59,053 bases of DNA from NCBI RefSeq assembly GCF_020889685.1, contig NZ_JACMYO010000026.1, forward strand, positions 1 through 59,053, given 5' to 3'. The notes beneath the pieces were generated by a model. The model had not been told where the DNA came from. It worked only from the letters and a program-made list of their open reading frames with translations, and did no database searches. Positions 41,102 to 50,424 of the stretch are shown here, piece by piece (the first letter of the stretch is position 1; each line of letters opens with the position of its first letter). The DNA comes from Bradyrhizobium oropedii. Lineage in GTDB: Bacteria; Pseudomonadota; Alphaproteobacteria; Rhizobiales; Xanthobacteraceae. The position numbers and the translations under genes were made by a program.

Positions 41102-41186
41102 CGGTTCCCCCGCTTGTCTTGCCACATGGCGCGATCGCGCTATATCAGGGTTTTCCTGCCCCTTACCGTTTGTCCCGAGTTTCCGC

Positions 41187-43052
41187 ATGACCACAATCAC
41201 CGCCGCCGAATCCCAGCCGTTCCAGGCCGAGGTTGCCGAATTGCTGCACCTGATGGTGCATTCGGTCTATTCCGAGACCGATATCTTCCTGCGCGAGCTG
41301 ATCTCGAACGCGTCGGATGCCTGCGACAAGTTGCGTTATGAGGCGATCGCCAACCCCGGCCTGATCACCGACGGCACGCCGCCGGAAATCACGATCGTGC
41401 CGAACAAGGCGGCCAACACGCTTGCCGTGGTCGACACCGGCATCGGCATGGAGCGTGCCGAGCTGATCGACAATCTCGGCACCATCGCGCGCTCCGGCAC
41501 CAAATCGTTCCTGTCGAAGCTGACGGAAGCCAAGGACGGCGCCAATCTGATCGGCCAGTTCGGTGTCGGCTTCTATGCCGCGTTCATGGTCGCCGAGAAG
41601 ATCGTCGTCACCAGCCGCCGTGCCGGCTCGGACGAGGTGTGGGTGTGGACGTCTGAAGGCGGCAGCGGTTTCGAGATCGCGCCGGCCAGCGAGGAGGCAG
41701 CGAGTCGCGTCGCGCGCGGCACCGAGATCGTGCTGCACCTGAAGAAGGACGCCGCCAAATATCTCGAGGCTTACGAGATCGAGCGCATCGTCCGCGAATA
41801 TTCCGACAACATCCAGTTTCCGATTCTGTTGGTGCCGGAGGAAGGCGAGCCGCGCCAGATCAATTCGGCCAGCGCGCTGTGGCAGCGTTCGAAATCCGAG
41901 CTCAAGCCGGAAGACTATGCCCAGGCCTACAAGCAGATCGCGGGCGCGTTCGACGAGCCGGCGATGACGCTGCACTACCGCGCCGAGGGCCGGCAGTCCT
42001 ACGCCGTGCTGCTGTTCGCGCCGTCGCAAAAGCCGTTCGACCTGTTCCAGGTCGAGCGCAAGGGCAAGGTCAAGCTCTATGTCCGCCGCGTCTTCATCGC
42101 TGACGACGCCGAGCTGCTGCCGGCCTACTTGCGCTTCATCCGCGGCGTGATCGACAGCGAGGACCTGCCGCTCAACATCTCGCGCGAGATGCTGCAGAAC
42201 AATCCGCAACTCGCCCAGATCCGCAAGGCCGTCACCAGCCGCGTCGTCAGCGAGTTGGAAACGCTCGGGGAGAAGGAGCCGGAGACCTTTGCAAAGATCT
42301 GGGACGCGTTCGGCCCGGTCATCAAGGAGGGCTTGTGGGAAGACTTCGAGCGCCGCGAGAAGCTCTTGGCGTTGGCGCGTTTCACCACGACGTCGGGCGA
42401 GAACCGCTCGCTGAAGCAATATGTCGACGACTTCAAGCCGAACCAGACCGAGATCTATTATCTGGTCGGTGACAGCGTCGAGCGGCTGAAGTCGAACCCC
42501 AAGCTGGAATCGGCGCGCGCCCGCGGCATCGAGGTGCTGCTCTTGACCGATCCCGTCGATGCGTTCTGGACCTCGGCGCCAATTGATTTCGGCGGCAAGC
42601 CGCTGAAGTCGCTGAGCCAGGGCGATATCGATTTCGGCCTGATCCCGCTCGTCGACGACAAGGCCGAGGACAAGGCGGACAAGCCCGAGGCCGATGCCGC
42701 GACCACGATCGCCGTGATCAAGGATGCGCTCGGCGAGCGCGTTTCCGATGTCCGCGCCTCGCAGCGGCTGACGTCGAGTGCGTCCTGCCTGGTTGCCGGC
42801 GGCGACGCGCGCGACCGCGCGCTGGAGCGGCTGCTCGCCCAGCAGAACCGCGGCGAGATCACCAGGCCGATCCTCGAGATCAATCTGCGCCACCCGCTGG
42901 TCGCCGCACTCGCGACCGACACCGCGCAGGGCAAGGACCTCTCGCTGCTGCTGTTTGAGCAGGCGCAGATCCTCGACGGCGAGATGCCCGACGACCCCGC
43001 CGCATTCGCGAGCCGCTTGAACCAGCTCGTGCTGCGCGGATTGGGGAAGTAG
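41187..43052 (+). CDS. htpG: Molecular chaperone HtpG (Hsp90)
   Basis: A 621-residue Hsp90. The N-terminal GHKL ATPase has [17 protein letters not shown] (Glu/Asn), [20 protein letters not shown] and [14 protein letters not shown]. The middle domain has the catalytic-loop Arg region ([13 protein letters not shown]) and the C-terminal dimerisation domain ends [17 protein letters not shown] 41187 starts [20 protein letters not shown]. It is a cytosolic ATP-dependent folding chaperone. No sigma-32 promoter was assigned by eye. Confidence 0.97.
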   Translation: MTTITAAESQPFQAEVAELLHLMVHSVYSETDIFLRELISNASDACDKLRYEAIANPGLITDGTPPEITIVPNKAANTLAVVDTGIGMERAELIDNLGTIARSGTKSFLSKLTEAKDGANLIGQFGVGFYAAFMVAEKIVVTSRRAGSDEVWVWTSEGGSGFEIAPASEEAASRVARGTEIVLHLKKDAAKYLEAYEIERIVREYSDNIQFPILLVPEEGEPRQINSASALWQRSKSELKPEDYAQAYKQIAGAFDEPAMTLHYRAEGRQSYAVLLFAPSQKPFDLFQVERKGKVKLYVRRVFIADDAELLPAYLRFIRGVIDSEDLPLNISREMLQNNPQLAQIRKAVTSRVVSELETLGEKEPETFAKIWDAFGPVIKEGLWEDFERREKLLALARFTTTSGENRSLKQYVDDFKPNQTEIYYLVGDSVERLKSNPKLESARARGIEVLLLTDPVDAFWTSAPIDFGGKPLKSLSQGDIDFGLIPLVDDKAEDKADKPEADAATTIAVIKDALGERVSDVRASQRLTSSASCLVAGGDARDRALERLLAQQNRGEITRPILEINLRHPLVAALATDTAQGKDLSLLLFEQAQILDGEMPDDPAAFASRLNQLVLRGLGK

Positions 43053-43077
43053 GCGAGGCACACTGGTCGCCGTCCAT

Positions 43078-43197
43078 CCCCGTCATCCTGGGAGCGAGCT
43101 CTCGCGAGCCTCGAAGGATGCACGGCCGAGCTGTGGCAGCAGGGCCGTCGTGCTTCGAGACGGCCGCTGCGCGGGCTCCTCAGCATGACGGGACTAA
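43078..43197. repeat. Intergenic inverted-repeat element
   Basis: CGTCATCCTGGGAGCGAGCT...CCTCGAAGGATG is mirrored by GTGCTTCGAGACGGCC...GGCTCCTCAGCATGACGGG. It is the same family as 4532-4710. Non-coding, just after htpG. Confidence 0.72.
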
Positions 43198-43239
43198 GAG
43201 CCAGACCGTAGACGAGCAGTTCATCTCGCATTCTCGCGC

Positions 43240-43280
43240 TTGACATGCTGCGGCTCATTGACGTTATGTTATAACATAAC
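43240..43280 (+). promoter_or_regulatory. Promoter with perfect Zur box
   Basis: A -35 TTGACA (43240-43245), 18-bp spacer and -10-like TTATGT (43264-43269) are overlapped by GTTATGTTATAACATAAC (43263-43280), a perfect 18-bp palindrome matching the alphaproteobacterial Zur-box pattern. Zinc-bound Zur would block this promoter. It precedes the COG0523 GTPase gene, a classic Zur target. Confidence 0.88.
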
Positions 43281-43289
43281 AGCAAACGA

Positions 43290-43334
43290 ATGCCGCATGT
43301 CCCGCCGCCGCCCATCCCTCCAGCAACTGTTTGA
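43290..43334 (+). other. Possible 14-codon polyproline leader ORF
   Basis: ATG 43290 to TGA 43334 encodes [14 protein letters not shown] and ends five bases before the COG0523 start codon. The PPPP run is of the kind that stalls ribosomes without EF-P. There is no strong ribosome site. Speculative. Confidence 0.25.
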
Positions 43335-43339
43335 TCTCG

Positions 43340-44545
43340 ATGCAAAAACTCCCCGTCACCATCTTGTCCGGCTTCCTAGGGGCTGGAAAGACCACTTTGC
43401 TGAACCACGTCCTGAACAACCGCCACGGCCTGAAGGTTGCGGTGATTGTGAACGACATGAGCGAGGTGAACATCGACGCCGACCTCGTTCGCGATGGCGG
43501 TGCGAACCTGTCCCGGACTAACGAAAAACTGGTCGAGATGAGCAATGGCTGCATCTGCTGCACCTTGCGCGACGATCTCCTGAAGGAGGTGCGCGCGCTC
43601 GCCGAGAGCGGTCGCTTCGATTATCTCCTGATCGAATCCACCGGGATTTCCGAGCCGCTTCCGGTCGCCGCGACCTTCGAGTTTCGCGATGAAGATGGCG
43701 AAAGCCTTTCCGATGTCGCGCGCCTCGACACCATGGTCACGGTGGTCGATGCCGCCAATCTGCTGAAGGATTACGCCTCGACCGATTTCCTCAGCCAGCG
43801 CGGCGAGGCGCTCGACGGCGACAAGCGCACGCTGGTCGATCTCCTGGTCGAGCAGATCGAGTTCGCCGATGTCGTCGTGCTGAACAAGGTCGATGCGGCG
43901 ACACCGGCCGAGCGCGAAGCCGCGGCGACCATCGTGCGCGCGCTCAATCCCGATGCCGACCTCGTCGAGGCGAATTTCGCGAAAGTGCCATTCGACCGCG
44001 TGCTCGACACCGGCCGCTTCGCCTATGAGCGGGCGCAGCAGCATCCGCTGTGGCACAAGGAGCTCTACGGTTTTGCCGAGCATGTGCCGGAGACCGAGGA
44101 ATACGGCATCAAGAGCTTCGTCTATCGCGCGCGGCGCCCGTTCGATCCGGTGCGCTTCCACGCCTTCCTGCGCGAGAGTTGGAGCGGTGTGATCCGCGCC
44201 AAGGGCCACTTCTGGATCGCGACGCGCCCGGATTGGTGCGGCGAGATGAGCCAGGCCGGCGCAATCGTTCGCACCGAAGGCCTCGGCTCGTGGTGGGCGG
44301 CAATCCCGCGCGAGCGCTGGCCGGATCATCCCGATTGGCGGCTGATGATGCAGCGGAGCTGGAACGATCTCTATGGCGATCGCCGGCAGGAGCTGGTCTT
44401 CATCGGCTCCGGGATGAACGAGGACGACATTCGCCGTCGTCTCGATGCCTGCCTGATCGCGGGCAGGCCGGGCATGGACCCGCAAGCCTGGGCAGGGTTG
44501 CACGATCCGTTTCCGCCGTGGCGAAGGGCAGGCGAGGCGGCGTGA
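43340..44545 (+). CDS. COG0523 (CobW/ZigA-type) GTP-binding metallochaperone
   Basis: A 401-residue G3E GTPase. Walker A is [11 protein letters not shown] (residues 10-20), the metal-binding motif is [10 protein letters not shown] (CxCC at 71-74), Walker B-like is [14 protein letters not shown], and the guanine motif is VVLNKVDA. The C-terminal CobW domain has [20 protein letters not shown]. It is probably a zinc chaperone made under zinc starvation, because a Zur box sits on its promoter. ATG 43340 begins [10 protein letters not shown]; there is no good Shine-Dalgarno. Confidence 0.93.
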   Translation: MQKLPVTILSGFLGAGKTTLLNHVLNNRHGLKVAVIVNDMSEVNIDADLVRDGGANLSRTNEKLVEMSNGCICCTLRDDLLKEVRALAESGRFDYLLIESTGISEPLPVAATFEFRDEDGESLSDVARLDTMVTVVDAANLLKDYASTDFLSQRGEALDGDKRTLVDLLVEQIEFADVVVLNKVDAATPAEREAAATIVRALNPDADLVEANFAKVPFDRVLDTGRFAYERAQQHPLWHKELYGFAEHVPETEEYGIKSFVYRARRPFDPVRFHAFLRESWSGVIRAKGHFWIATRPDWCGEMSQAGAIVRTEGLGSWWAAIPRERWPDHPDWRLMMQRSWNDLYGDRRQELVFIGSGMNEDDIRRRLDACLIAGRPGMDPQAWAGLHDPFPPWRRAGEAA

Positions 44546-44567
44546 GGCGGTCGCCGTAGTTTTCCAT

Positions 44568-44609
44568 CTCCGTCATCCCCGCGCAAAGGCGAAGCCTTTG
44601 CGCGGGGGG
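44568..44609. repeat. Short palindromic intergenic repeat
   Basis: CCCCGCGCAAAGGC and GCCTTTGCGCGGGG face each other across GAA. Similar wording closes the 4532-4710 element. It may end transcription of the COG0523 gene. Confidence 0.65.
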
Positions 44610-44709
44610 TAACGGTGAACAGAGGCCACATGCTCCGGGGAAAACCCGTCCCAACCCGAGCCGTATCTGCTAGATAGATTCACAGCAGGGCGGAAACGGC
44701 GGCGTTGCG

Positions 44710-45858
44710 ATGGCTGGCGGCAGCGAGATCTTCTACGGCGGCATTCCGGTGTTTCGCGGCTTCGCGCGGCTGATGGATCCCGCGCTGTATGCGCCGTTGC
44801 CCGATGACTGGACCGTCGGCGTCGCCGATATCGTGGAATCGACCAAGGCGATTGCGGCGCAGCGCTACAAGGCGGTCAACATGGCCGGCGCCGCGGTGGT
44901 CGCCTCGGTCACCAACGCGCTGGATGGCCGTGAATTCCCCTTCGTGTTCGGCGGCGATGGCGCGAGCTTCGCTGTCTCCCCCGCCGATCTCGACAAAGCG
45001 CGCGAGGCGCTGGCTGCGACCGCGCGCTGGGTGCGCGACGATCTCGATCTCGTGCTGCGCGTAGCCTTGATGCCGGTGTCGGCGATCCGCGCGGCGGGCG
45101 CCGACGTTCGCGTCGCGCGGTTCGGGCCGTCGGCCAATCTCTCTTACGCGATGTTCTCCGGTGGTGGTCTCGCTTACGCCGATGCCGCGATGAAGCGCGG
45201 CGAATTCGCGGTCGATCCGGCGCCGCCGGGCACCCAGCCCGATCTGTCCGGCCTCTCCTGCCGCTTCGAGGTGATGCCGTCCGCGCGTGGCGTCATCCTC
45301 TCGGTGCTGGTGCTGCCGGCAAAGGACGCCGATCCCGCTTCCTTCCGCAAGGTGATCGAGGACATTGTCGTCCGCATCGAGAAAAGCCCCGATGCCGGAC
45401 GGCCGGTGCCTGCAGACGGCCCGCCGCTGCGTTGGCCGCCGCAGGGGATGGAGTACGAGGCGCGGGCGCGACGCGGCGGCTCGCTCGCGCTGCGCCGTGC
45501 TACGGTGCTCGCGTTCACGCTATGGGCCTACACGTTGATGCGGTTCAATATCCCGGTCGGCAAGTTCGTGCCGAAAAATTATGTGCGGCAGCTGGTCGAG
45601 AACTCCGACTTCCGCAAGTTCGACGACGGCCTGCGCATGATCCTGGACTGCACGCTGGAGCTCGCAGCCGAGCTCGAGCAGCGCCTGGTCGCTGCAGCCG
45701 CGCAAGGCGTCGTGCGCTACGGCCTGCATGAACAGGACGCTGCGATGATGACCTGCTTCACCCCGTCGGTGATGCGCGCCGACCACGTCCACTTCATCGA
45801 CGGCGCCAGCGGCGGTTACGCCTCGGCCGCCACCGTGCTGAAGACGCGCGCGGCGTAG
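44710..45858 (+). CDS. DUF3095 domain-containing protein
   Basis: A 382-residue protein matching the DUF3095 family: FARLMDPALYAPLPDDWTVG, DIVESTKAIAAQRYKAVNMA, EFPFVFGGDGASFAVSPAD and LRMILDCT. The DIVxST and FGGDGA segments recall the metal- and base-binding strands of class III nucleotidyl cyclases, and the family is thought related to adenylate cyclases. No TM segment is obvious except a mild one near AFTLWAYTLMRF. It may make or sense a cyclic nucleotide (inference). Confidence 0.88.
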   Translation: MAGGSEIFYGGIPVFRGFARLMDPALYAPLPDDWTVGVADIVESTKAIAAQRYKAVNMAGAAVVASVTNALDGREFPFVFGGDGASFAVSPADLDKAREALAATARWVRDDLDLVLRVALMPVSAIRAAGADVRVARFGPSANLSYAMFSGGGLAYADAAMKRGEFAVDPAPPGTQPDLSGLSCRFEVMPSARGVILSVLVLPAKDADPASFRKVIEDIVVRIEKSPDAGRPVPADGPPLRWPPQGMEYEARARRGGSLALRRATVLAFTLWAYTLMRFNIPVGKFVPKNYVRQLVENSDFRKFDDGLRMILDCTLELAAELEQRLVAAAAQGVVRYGLHEQDAAMMTCFTPSVMRADHVHFIDGASGGYASAATVLKTRAA

Positions 45859-45893
45859 ATTCGGGGCGAGGGAGCACGCAGTCCCCCTGCGGC

Positions 45894-46337
45894 TTACCTT
45901 CCGACGCGCGTCCAGGTTTCGCCGCCGCACAGGGCGCCGACGCAGCCTTCGACGCGCAGCGTGCTCTCGCCGGTCACCGAGATGCTGCTCGCATAGGTGC
46001 CGCCGTCGTCGGCATTGTAGATCTGGCCCGACCATTTGCCAGCGGCGACCGGCTGCATGCCGGAGAACAGCGGCAGCCCGATGATCGGCCGGTTGGCCAG
46101 CGACGGATTGGAATTCTTGTTGTCGACCTGCGGTTTGCCGGTCATCGGATCGATCGGGTCGCGCAGGCTCACCACCACGCCGCAGATGCCGCCACCGCAT
46201 TTGCTGATCTTGACGCGGGCATCGCCTGCCTGGGTCTGCCAGACGCCGAAAGGCTCAGGCGCGCCCTCCGCATGCGCGGCAGGCGCGGCGAGCGCCGTCG
46301 CGATGATTGCGATCACGAATCCGAATTTGCAGGCCAT
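45894..46337 (-). CDS. DUF2147 secreted protein
   Basis: 147 residues from ATG 46337 with a signal peptide (ACKFGFVIAIIATALAAPAA, cleaved after AHA). The mature DUF2147 domain reads PFGVWQTQAGDARVKISKCG, then GICGVVVSLRDPIDPMTGKP, with conserved cysteines and WSGQIYNADDGGTYASSISV. A small periplasmic protein of unknown role. It is convergent with the DUF3095 gene. Confidence 0.9.
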   Translation of the reverse strand: MACKFGFVIAIIATALAAPAAHAEGAPEPFGVWQTQAGDARVKISKCGGGICGVVVSLRDPIDPMTGKPQVDNKNSNPSLANRPIIGLPLFSGMQPVAAGKWSGQIYNADDGGTYASSISVTGESTLRVEGCVGALCGGETWTRVGR

Positions 46338-46479
46338 GGCTGTTCCCCAAAAGGTCGGCCTGCATAACAAGTCGAAAGATTTCTGCAATGTCATATTCGC
46401 CCGGCCAGGCGCGTGTGGCCCGGAAAATTTTGTTGTGTATTCCGGCGATGGTCATACTCAGGCAAGGCTTGCGGCGATG

Positions 46480-47865
46480 CTATCCCCAGCGGGTCAGCCC
46501 AATCGATATGATGGTGGCGAGGCCGAATGCGACCATCGCAGCCCCGACCAGTGCAAACAGCGTCCAGGCCGGGGCGCTCACGGTAGCGAGCCACCAGCCG
46601 CCGATGCCGACCAGCAGCAGGCGGATGGTGCCGGCCAGCACCGGTCCACCGACCTTGGCCGCGCCTTGCGAAGAGAAATAAAGGCAGACGCCGACGCCGA
46701 AGAAGCCGAAGGCCGGACCCGCCAGCGCGAAATAGGACGAGGCGGCCGCGGTCACGCCGGGATCGCTGGTGAACAGTGCAATCCACAGCGTCGGCTTCAG
46801 TGCGACCACAAGTCCGACCAGCCCGACGACAAGTCCGGCGACTGTGCCGGCCGTCCACGCCACCTTGCGGGCCCGCGTGACAAGTCCGGCGCCGATGGCC
46901 ATGCCGACCATCGGCACCGAGGCGACGCCGACCGCGAACGCGATCGGGATCAGCAGGAATTCCAGCCGCGAGCCCATGCCGTATCCGGCCAGCGTCTCGG
47001 TGCCGAAGCCTGCCAGGATCTTGGTGAAGATCAGGATGGTCAGCACGCTCTGCAACGGCGACAGGCAGGAGATCGCGCCGACCTTGAGGATGTCCAAAAA
47101 CATCGCGCGCTGGAAGCTGAAGGCTTTGAAGTCGAGCTTCAACCGGCTGCGGCCAGAGGCGAGATACCAGGCGAGGAAGATCGCACCACACGTGAAGGCC
47201 GTGAGCTGGCCCGCGGCGACGCCGCGCATGCCAAGGCTTGGCACGCCGAACAGCCCGAGACCCAGCACGCCGCCGACCGCGATCTGGATCATTGAAACGG
47301 TGATCAGCGTCATCGAGGGGATTCGCATATCGCCGGTGCCACGCACGACGGAGGCAAGCGTGTTGACCAGCCAGATGGAGATCGCGCCGGAGAACAGCAC
47401 CTGTGAATAATGCATCGATTGCTCCAGCACACCGCCGCGGCCGCCGAGCAGCGCATAGAAGTTGCGGCCGAAGCCGAGCATCATCACGGTGAAGAACAAT
47501 CCGGCGCAGGCCCCGATGATCGCCGCATGCAGCGCGAGATCCGCGGCGCGGTCGCGGTCGCCGGCGCCGATCGCGCGGCTGATCGCCGACGAGACGCCGC
47601 CGCCCATCGCGCCTGCCGACATCATCTGCGTCAGCATCGCGAACGGAAACACCAGCGCGATGCCCGCCAGCGGCTCGGTGCCGAGCCGGCCGATATAGGA
47701 GGTCTCGGCGACCGCAACCAACGTCGAGCCGAACATGGCGATGGTGTTGGGGACTGCGAGCTTGAGCAGCGTCGGCAGGATCGGTGCCGTCAACAGATGA
47801 TCGACAGGTACCGCGGGTGCGACCGTAGCGGGGCTAATGTCGTCGATCGAGGCCTCAACAGTCAT
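46480..47865 (-). CDS. MATE-family efflux transporter
   Basis: A 461-residue twelve-helix multidrug/toxin exporter: ILPTLLKLAVPNTIAMFGST, then VAETSYIGRLGTEPLAGIAL in the first half and NTLASVVRGTGDMRIPSMTL in the middle. A second repeat starts near AMFLDILKVGAISCLSPLQS. It is a Na+ or H+ driven antiporter of the inner membrane. The substrate is unknown. Confidence 0.93.
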   Translation of the reverse strand: MTVEASIDDISPATVAPAVPVDHLLTAPILPTLLKLAVPNTIAMFGSTLVAVAETSYIGRLGTEPLAGIALVFPFAMLTQMMSAGAMGGGVSSAISRAIGAGDRDRAADLALHAAIIGACAGLFFTVMMLGFGRNFYALLGGRGGVLEQSMHYSQVLFSGAISIWLVNTLASVVRGTGDMRIPSMTLITVSMIQIAVGGVLGLGLFGVPSLGMRGVAAGQLTAFTCGAIFLAWYLASGRSRLKLDFKAFSFQRAMFLDILKVGAISCLSPLQSVLTILIFTKILAGFGTETLAGYGMGSRLEFLLIPIAFAVGVASVPMVGMAIGAGLVTRARKVAWTAGTVAGLVVGLVGLVVALKPTLWIALFTSDPGVTAAASSYFALAGPAFGFFGVGVCLYFSSQGAAKVGGPVLAGTIRLLLVGIGGWWLATVSAPAWTLFALVGAAMVAFGLATIISIGLTRWG

Positions 47866-48001
47866 GCGTCACGGCTCACTTCGCAAGCGGGAGAGGGGCG
47901 CACTGCAATTCGACGCCAGTGGACCGGGCTCGCAATCAATAAATGATAAGCGACATGTTACGGTGCGCGGCTTGTTCAGGCCACCGCCGCCGATGCAGGG
48001 G

Positions 48002-48532
48002 TCACCACGGCAGGCCGCATAGGTCGATCTTGCCCTGGCGCGGCGCGCGGACGATGTCGTTGACGAATGGCGCCATCGCCTCGAAGCGGATCTGCCCCGA
48101 GGGCTGTTCGCAAACGACTTCGCCGGTGAAGGGATGCCAGCCGCGCGCCTGGTAGAACGCGAAATTATGCGGCTCGCAGAATAAGATTGCAAATTTCACC
48201 GCATCGTTGGCACGAATGGTGTGCACGGCGGCGTCGAGCGCGAGCGACGCATAGCCGCGCCCCCGGCAGTCCTCGCGGGTCGAGACCCCGCCGATGCCGC
48301 CGACATGTACCTTGTGGCCATTCCAGGTGATGGTCCGGAAATAGATACCGACATGGCAGGCCAGCCCGCTGTCGTCGGGCGCGTCGAGCAGCACGCGCAA
48401 ATCCGCGTGAGCCCATTTGATATCGGCCCAGCTCTTGTTCTGCATGACATCCGGGCTCCAGACCGCCCGAAGCATCGGCTCGGCGCGCTGCCATGACGCG
48501 TCTCCGTTGAGAATGTCGATTTCGATGCTCAT
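48002..48532 (-). CDS. GNAT-family N-acetyltransferase
   Basis: A 176-residue GNAT. The acetyl-CoA loop VGGIGGVSTREDCRGRGYAS (R/Q-x-x-G-x-G/A as RGRGYAS) is followed by LALDAAVHTIRAND and FCEPHNFAFYQARGWHPFTG. Cytoplasmic. The aminoglycoside-acetyltransferase-like layout (early VWSPDVMQNKSW) suggests a small-molecule amine substrate, but none is identifiable. It diverges from sodB. Confidence 0.88.
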   Translation of the reverse strand: MSIEIDILNGDASWQRAEPMLRAVWSPDVMQNKSWADIKWAHADLRVLLDAPDDSGLACHVGIYFRTITWNGHKVHVGGIGGVSTREDCRGRGYASLALDAAVHTIRANDAVKFAILFCEPHNFAFYQARGWHPFTGEVVCEQPSGQIRFEAMAPFVNDIVRAPRQGKIDLCGLPW

Positions 48533-48670
48533 CGTCGCCGTCCTGGGTCTGCTTTGGGCTGTGCCGATCCGTCATGCACGATCTGAAAATGCGGTGTTTC
48601 TCCGCCGTGGAACCTTCTATAAGGGGGACCCGTTAAGTGTAGTCTCCCACCCTCTGTTGGACATTACCCC

Positions 48671-49270
48671 ATGACCTTCACGCTACCTGATCTGCCCTAC
48701 GCCCACGACGCCCTTGCGCCCTACATGTCCAAGGAAACGCTGGAGTTTCACCACGACAAGCATCACCAGGCCTACGTCACCAACGGCAACAACGCGATCA
48801 AGGGGACCGAATTCGAAGGCAAGTCCCTCGAAGAGATCGTGAAGGGTTCGTTCGGCAAGAACGCGGCCGTCTTCAACAATGCCGGTCAGCACTACAACCA
48901 CATCCACTTCTGGAAGTGGATGAAGCCGAATGGCGGTGGCAGCAAGCTGCCCGGTCGCCTGGAGAAGAAGATCAACGAGGACCTCGGCGGCTTCGAGAAG
49001 TTCAAGGCAGACTTCGCCGCCGCCGGCGTTGGCCAGTTCGGCTCCGGCTGGGCCTGGCTTCAGGTCAAGGGCGGCAAGCTCGAGATCGCCAAGACCCCGA
49101 ACGGCGAGAACCCGCTGGTCCACGGCGCGGTGCCGATCCTCGGCGTCGACGTCTGGGAGCACTCCTACTACATCGACTACCGCAACCGCCGTCCGGACTA
49201 TCTGAAGGCGTTCGTCGACAGCCTCGTCAACTGGGACTATGTCGACGAACTGTTCGGCAAGGCCGGCTAA
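48671..49270 (+). CDS. sodB: Superoxide dismutase [Fe]
   Basis: A 199-residue Fe/Mn-family SOD. Metal ligands are His27 (LEFHHDKHH), His77 (HYNHIHFW), Asp160 and His164 (GVDVWEHSYYIDY). Gln73 in NNAGQHYNH with Gly in the later PNGENPL loop fits the iron rather than the manganese type. It converts superoxide to peroxide and O2 in the cytoplasm. A terminator lies at 49403. Confidence 0.96.
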   Translation: MTFTLPDLPYAHDALAPYMSKETLEFHHDKHHQAYVTNGNNAIKGTEFEGKSLEEIVKGSFGKNAAVFNNAGQHYNHIHFWKWMKPNGGGSKLPGRLEKKINEDLGGFEKFKADFAAAGVGQFGSGWAWLQVKGGKLEIAKTPNGENPLVHGAVPILGVDVWEHSYYIDYRNRRPDYLKAFVDSLVNWDYVDELFGKAG

Positions 49271-49277
49271 GCGCACG

Positions 49278-49389
49278 CGATGTCATTCCGGGGCGATGCG
49301 AAGCATCGAACCCGGAATCCATCGGGCCGCACGCTTGATGGATGAATGGATTCCGGGTTCGGTCCTGCGGACCGCCCCGGAATGACGAC
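49278..49389. repeat. Intergenic inverted repeat (CATTCCGGGGCG family)
   Basis: GTCATTCCGGGGCGATGCG...AACCCGGAATCCATC is mirrored by GAATGGATTCCGGGTTCGG...CCGCCCCGGAATGAC, giving a long hairpin between sodB and crcB. Sister copies are at 15479 and 49890. Confidence 0.82.
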
Positions 49390-49402
49390 GAGAGTTTTTT
49401 GG

Positions 49403-49433
49403 AAGGGCGGCAGCATCGATTGCCGCCCTTTTT
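49403..49433 (+). terminator. Rho-independent terminator (sodB)
   Basis: AAGGGCGGCA pairs with TGCCGCCCTT around GCATCGAT-type loop bases, followed by TTTTT. It follows the repeat after sodB and precedes crcB. Confidence 0.88.
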
Positions 49434-49455
49434 GTTTCTTGCGACATCGTCCGCC

Positions 49456-49860
49456 ATGCGGCACAAAGCCCCCATGGGGCAACTGCCAAGCTATCTCCTC
49501 GTCTTCTTCGGCGGCGGTCTCGGTGCGACGCTGCGTCACCTGATCAATGTCACCTGCGCACGCTGCATCGGCATCGCGTTTCCCTGGGGCACCTTCATCA
49601 TCAACATCACGGGCTCGACCGTGATGGGCCTGATCGCCGGCTATCTCGCCTTCAAGGGCGAGGCCTCGCAGCCTTGGCGACTGTTCCTGATGACCGGCAT
49701 CCTCGGCGGCTACACCACCTTCTCCGCGTTCTCGCTCGACACTGCGCTGCTCTATGAGCGCGGCGAGCTCGGGCTCGCGGTGCTGTATGTCGCGGGTTCT
49801 GTGGCGTTGTCGATCATGGGGCTGTTTGCCGGATTGGCGATCGTGCGGCATTTGACGTGA
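49456..49860 (+). CDS. crcB: Fluoride efflux transporter CrcB/Fluc
   Basis: 134 residues from ATG 49456; a second ATG at 49474 (MGQLPSYLLVFFGGGLG) is also possible. Four membrane helices with the Fluc signatures GGGLGATLRH, WGTFIINITGSTVMG and LGGYTTFSAFSLD. It works as a dual-topology dimer exporting fluoride. No fluoride-riboswitch structure was recognised in the short gap before it. Confidence 0.92.
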   Translation: MRHKAPMGQLPSYLLVFFGGGLGATLRHLINVTCARCIGIAFPWGTFIINITGSTVMGLIAGYLAFKGEASQPWRLFLMTGILGGYTTFSAFSLDTALLYERGELGLAVLYVAGSVALSIMGLFAGLAIVRHLT

Positions 49861-50424
49861 GTCGACGTTAGCGAGGCGATCACTCTCCGTCGTCATTCCG
49901 GGGCTCGCGAAGCGAGAGCCCGAATCCATCAGGCCGCGCATCGGAAGGATGAATGGATTCCGGGCTCAGCCCTGCGGGCTGCCCCGAAATGACGACGCGC
50001 AAGCGTGCGGGGGTGATGACACCGCGTGTTCGACGCCTTGGATCGCGAACCATCTCCACCGACGTCCCGGCTTTCGCCAGGACGTCGGTGGAGAGGACGC
50101 CCGTCACCCCGCCAACCGGCCGCAGTCCGTTCATCCCGGGAACCCGCCAACCGGCTCCGCCCGCGGCATTTCCCGCCCCCAAATTTCCCTTTGGTAACCT
50201 CGCCTTAACCATGATTAGCGTTTGGTTAGGGTCGGAATGCCGCGTGAAAAGCCCTCGTTTTGACATGTTGGCAGGGGAATCAGGGCCCGGCTTTGGACGG
50301 GCCCCCATGCGACAGATGTAAGAGGCTCTCGCGCAGTTTTTGCCGCGCCGGGCGCGCGGCCGTCGAACCGCTGCCGATTGGCGGCCCGCCTAATTGGGAC
50401 ACTTGCGTTGAGAGGATATTGCCG
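49861..50424. repeat. Gene-free region before tolQ with two repeat elements
   Basis: 564 bases without a supported gene. A CATTCCGGGGC-family inverted repeat spans 49890-49997. A second dyad, CTCCACCGACGTCC...GGACGTCGGTGGAG, spans about 50055-50094. The rest should carry the tolQ promoter (AT-richer near 50190-50230) and a long leader. The tolQ start has GAGAGGA upstream. Confidence 0.65.

Noticed and set aside
41163..43061. 632-codon minus-strand frame opposite htpG
   Set aside because: It mirrors htpG on the opposite strand and has shadow composition (Arg/Leu/Asp rich, no motifs).
49434..49473. Possible fluoride riboswitch before crcB
   Set aside because: The gap after the sodB terminator is too short and no crcB-motif structure could be recognised.
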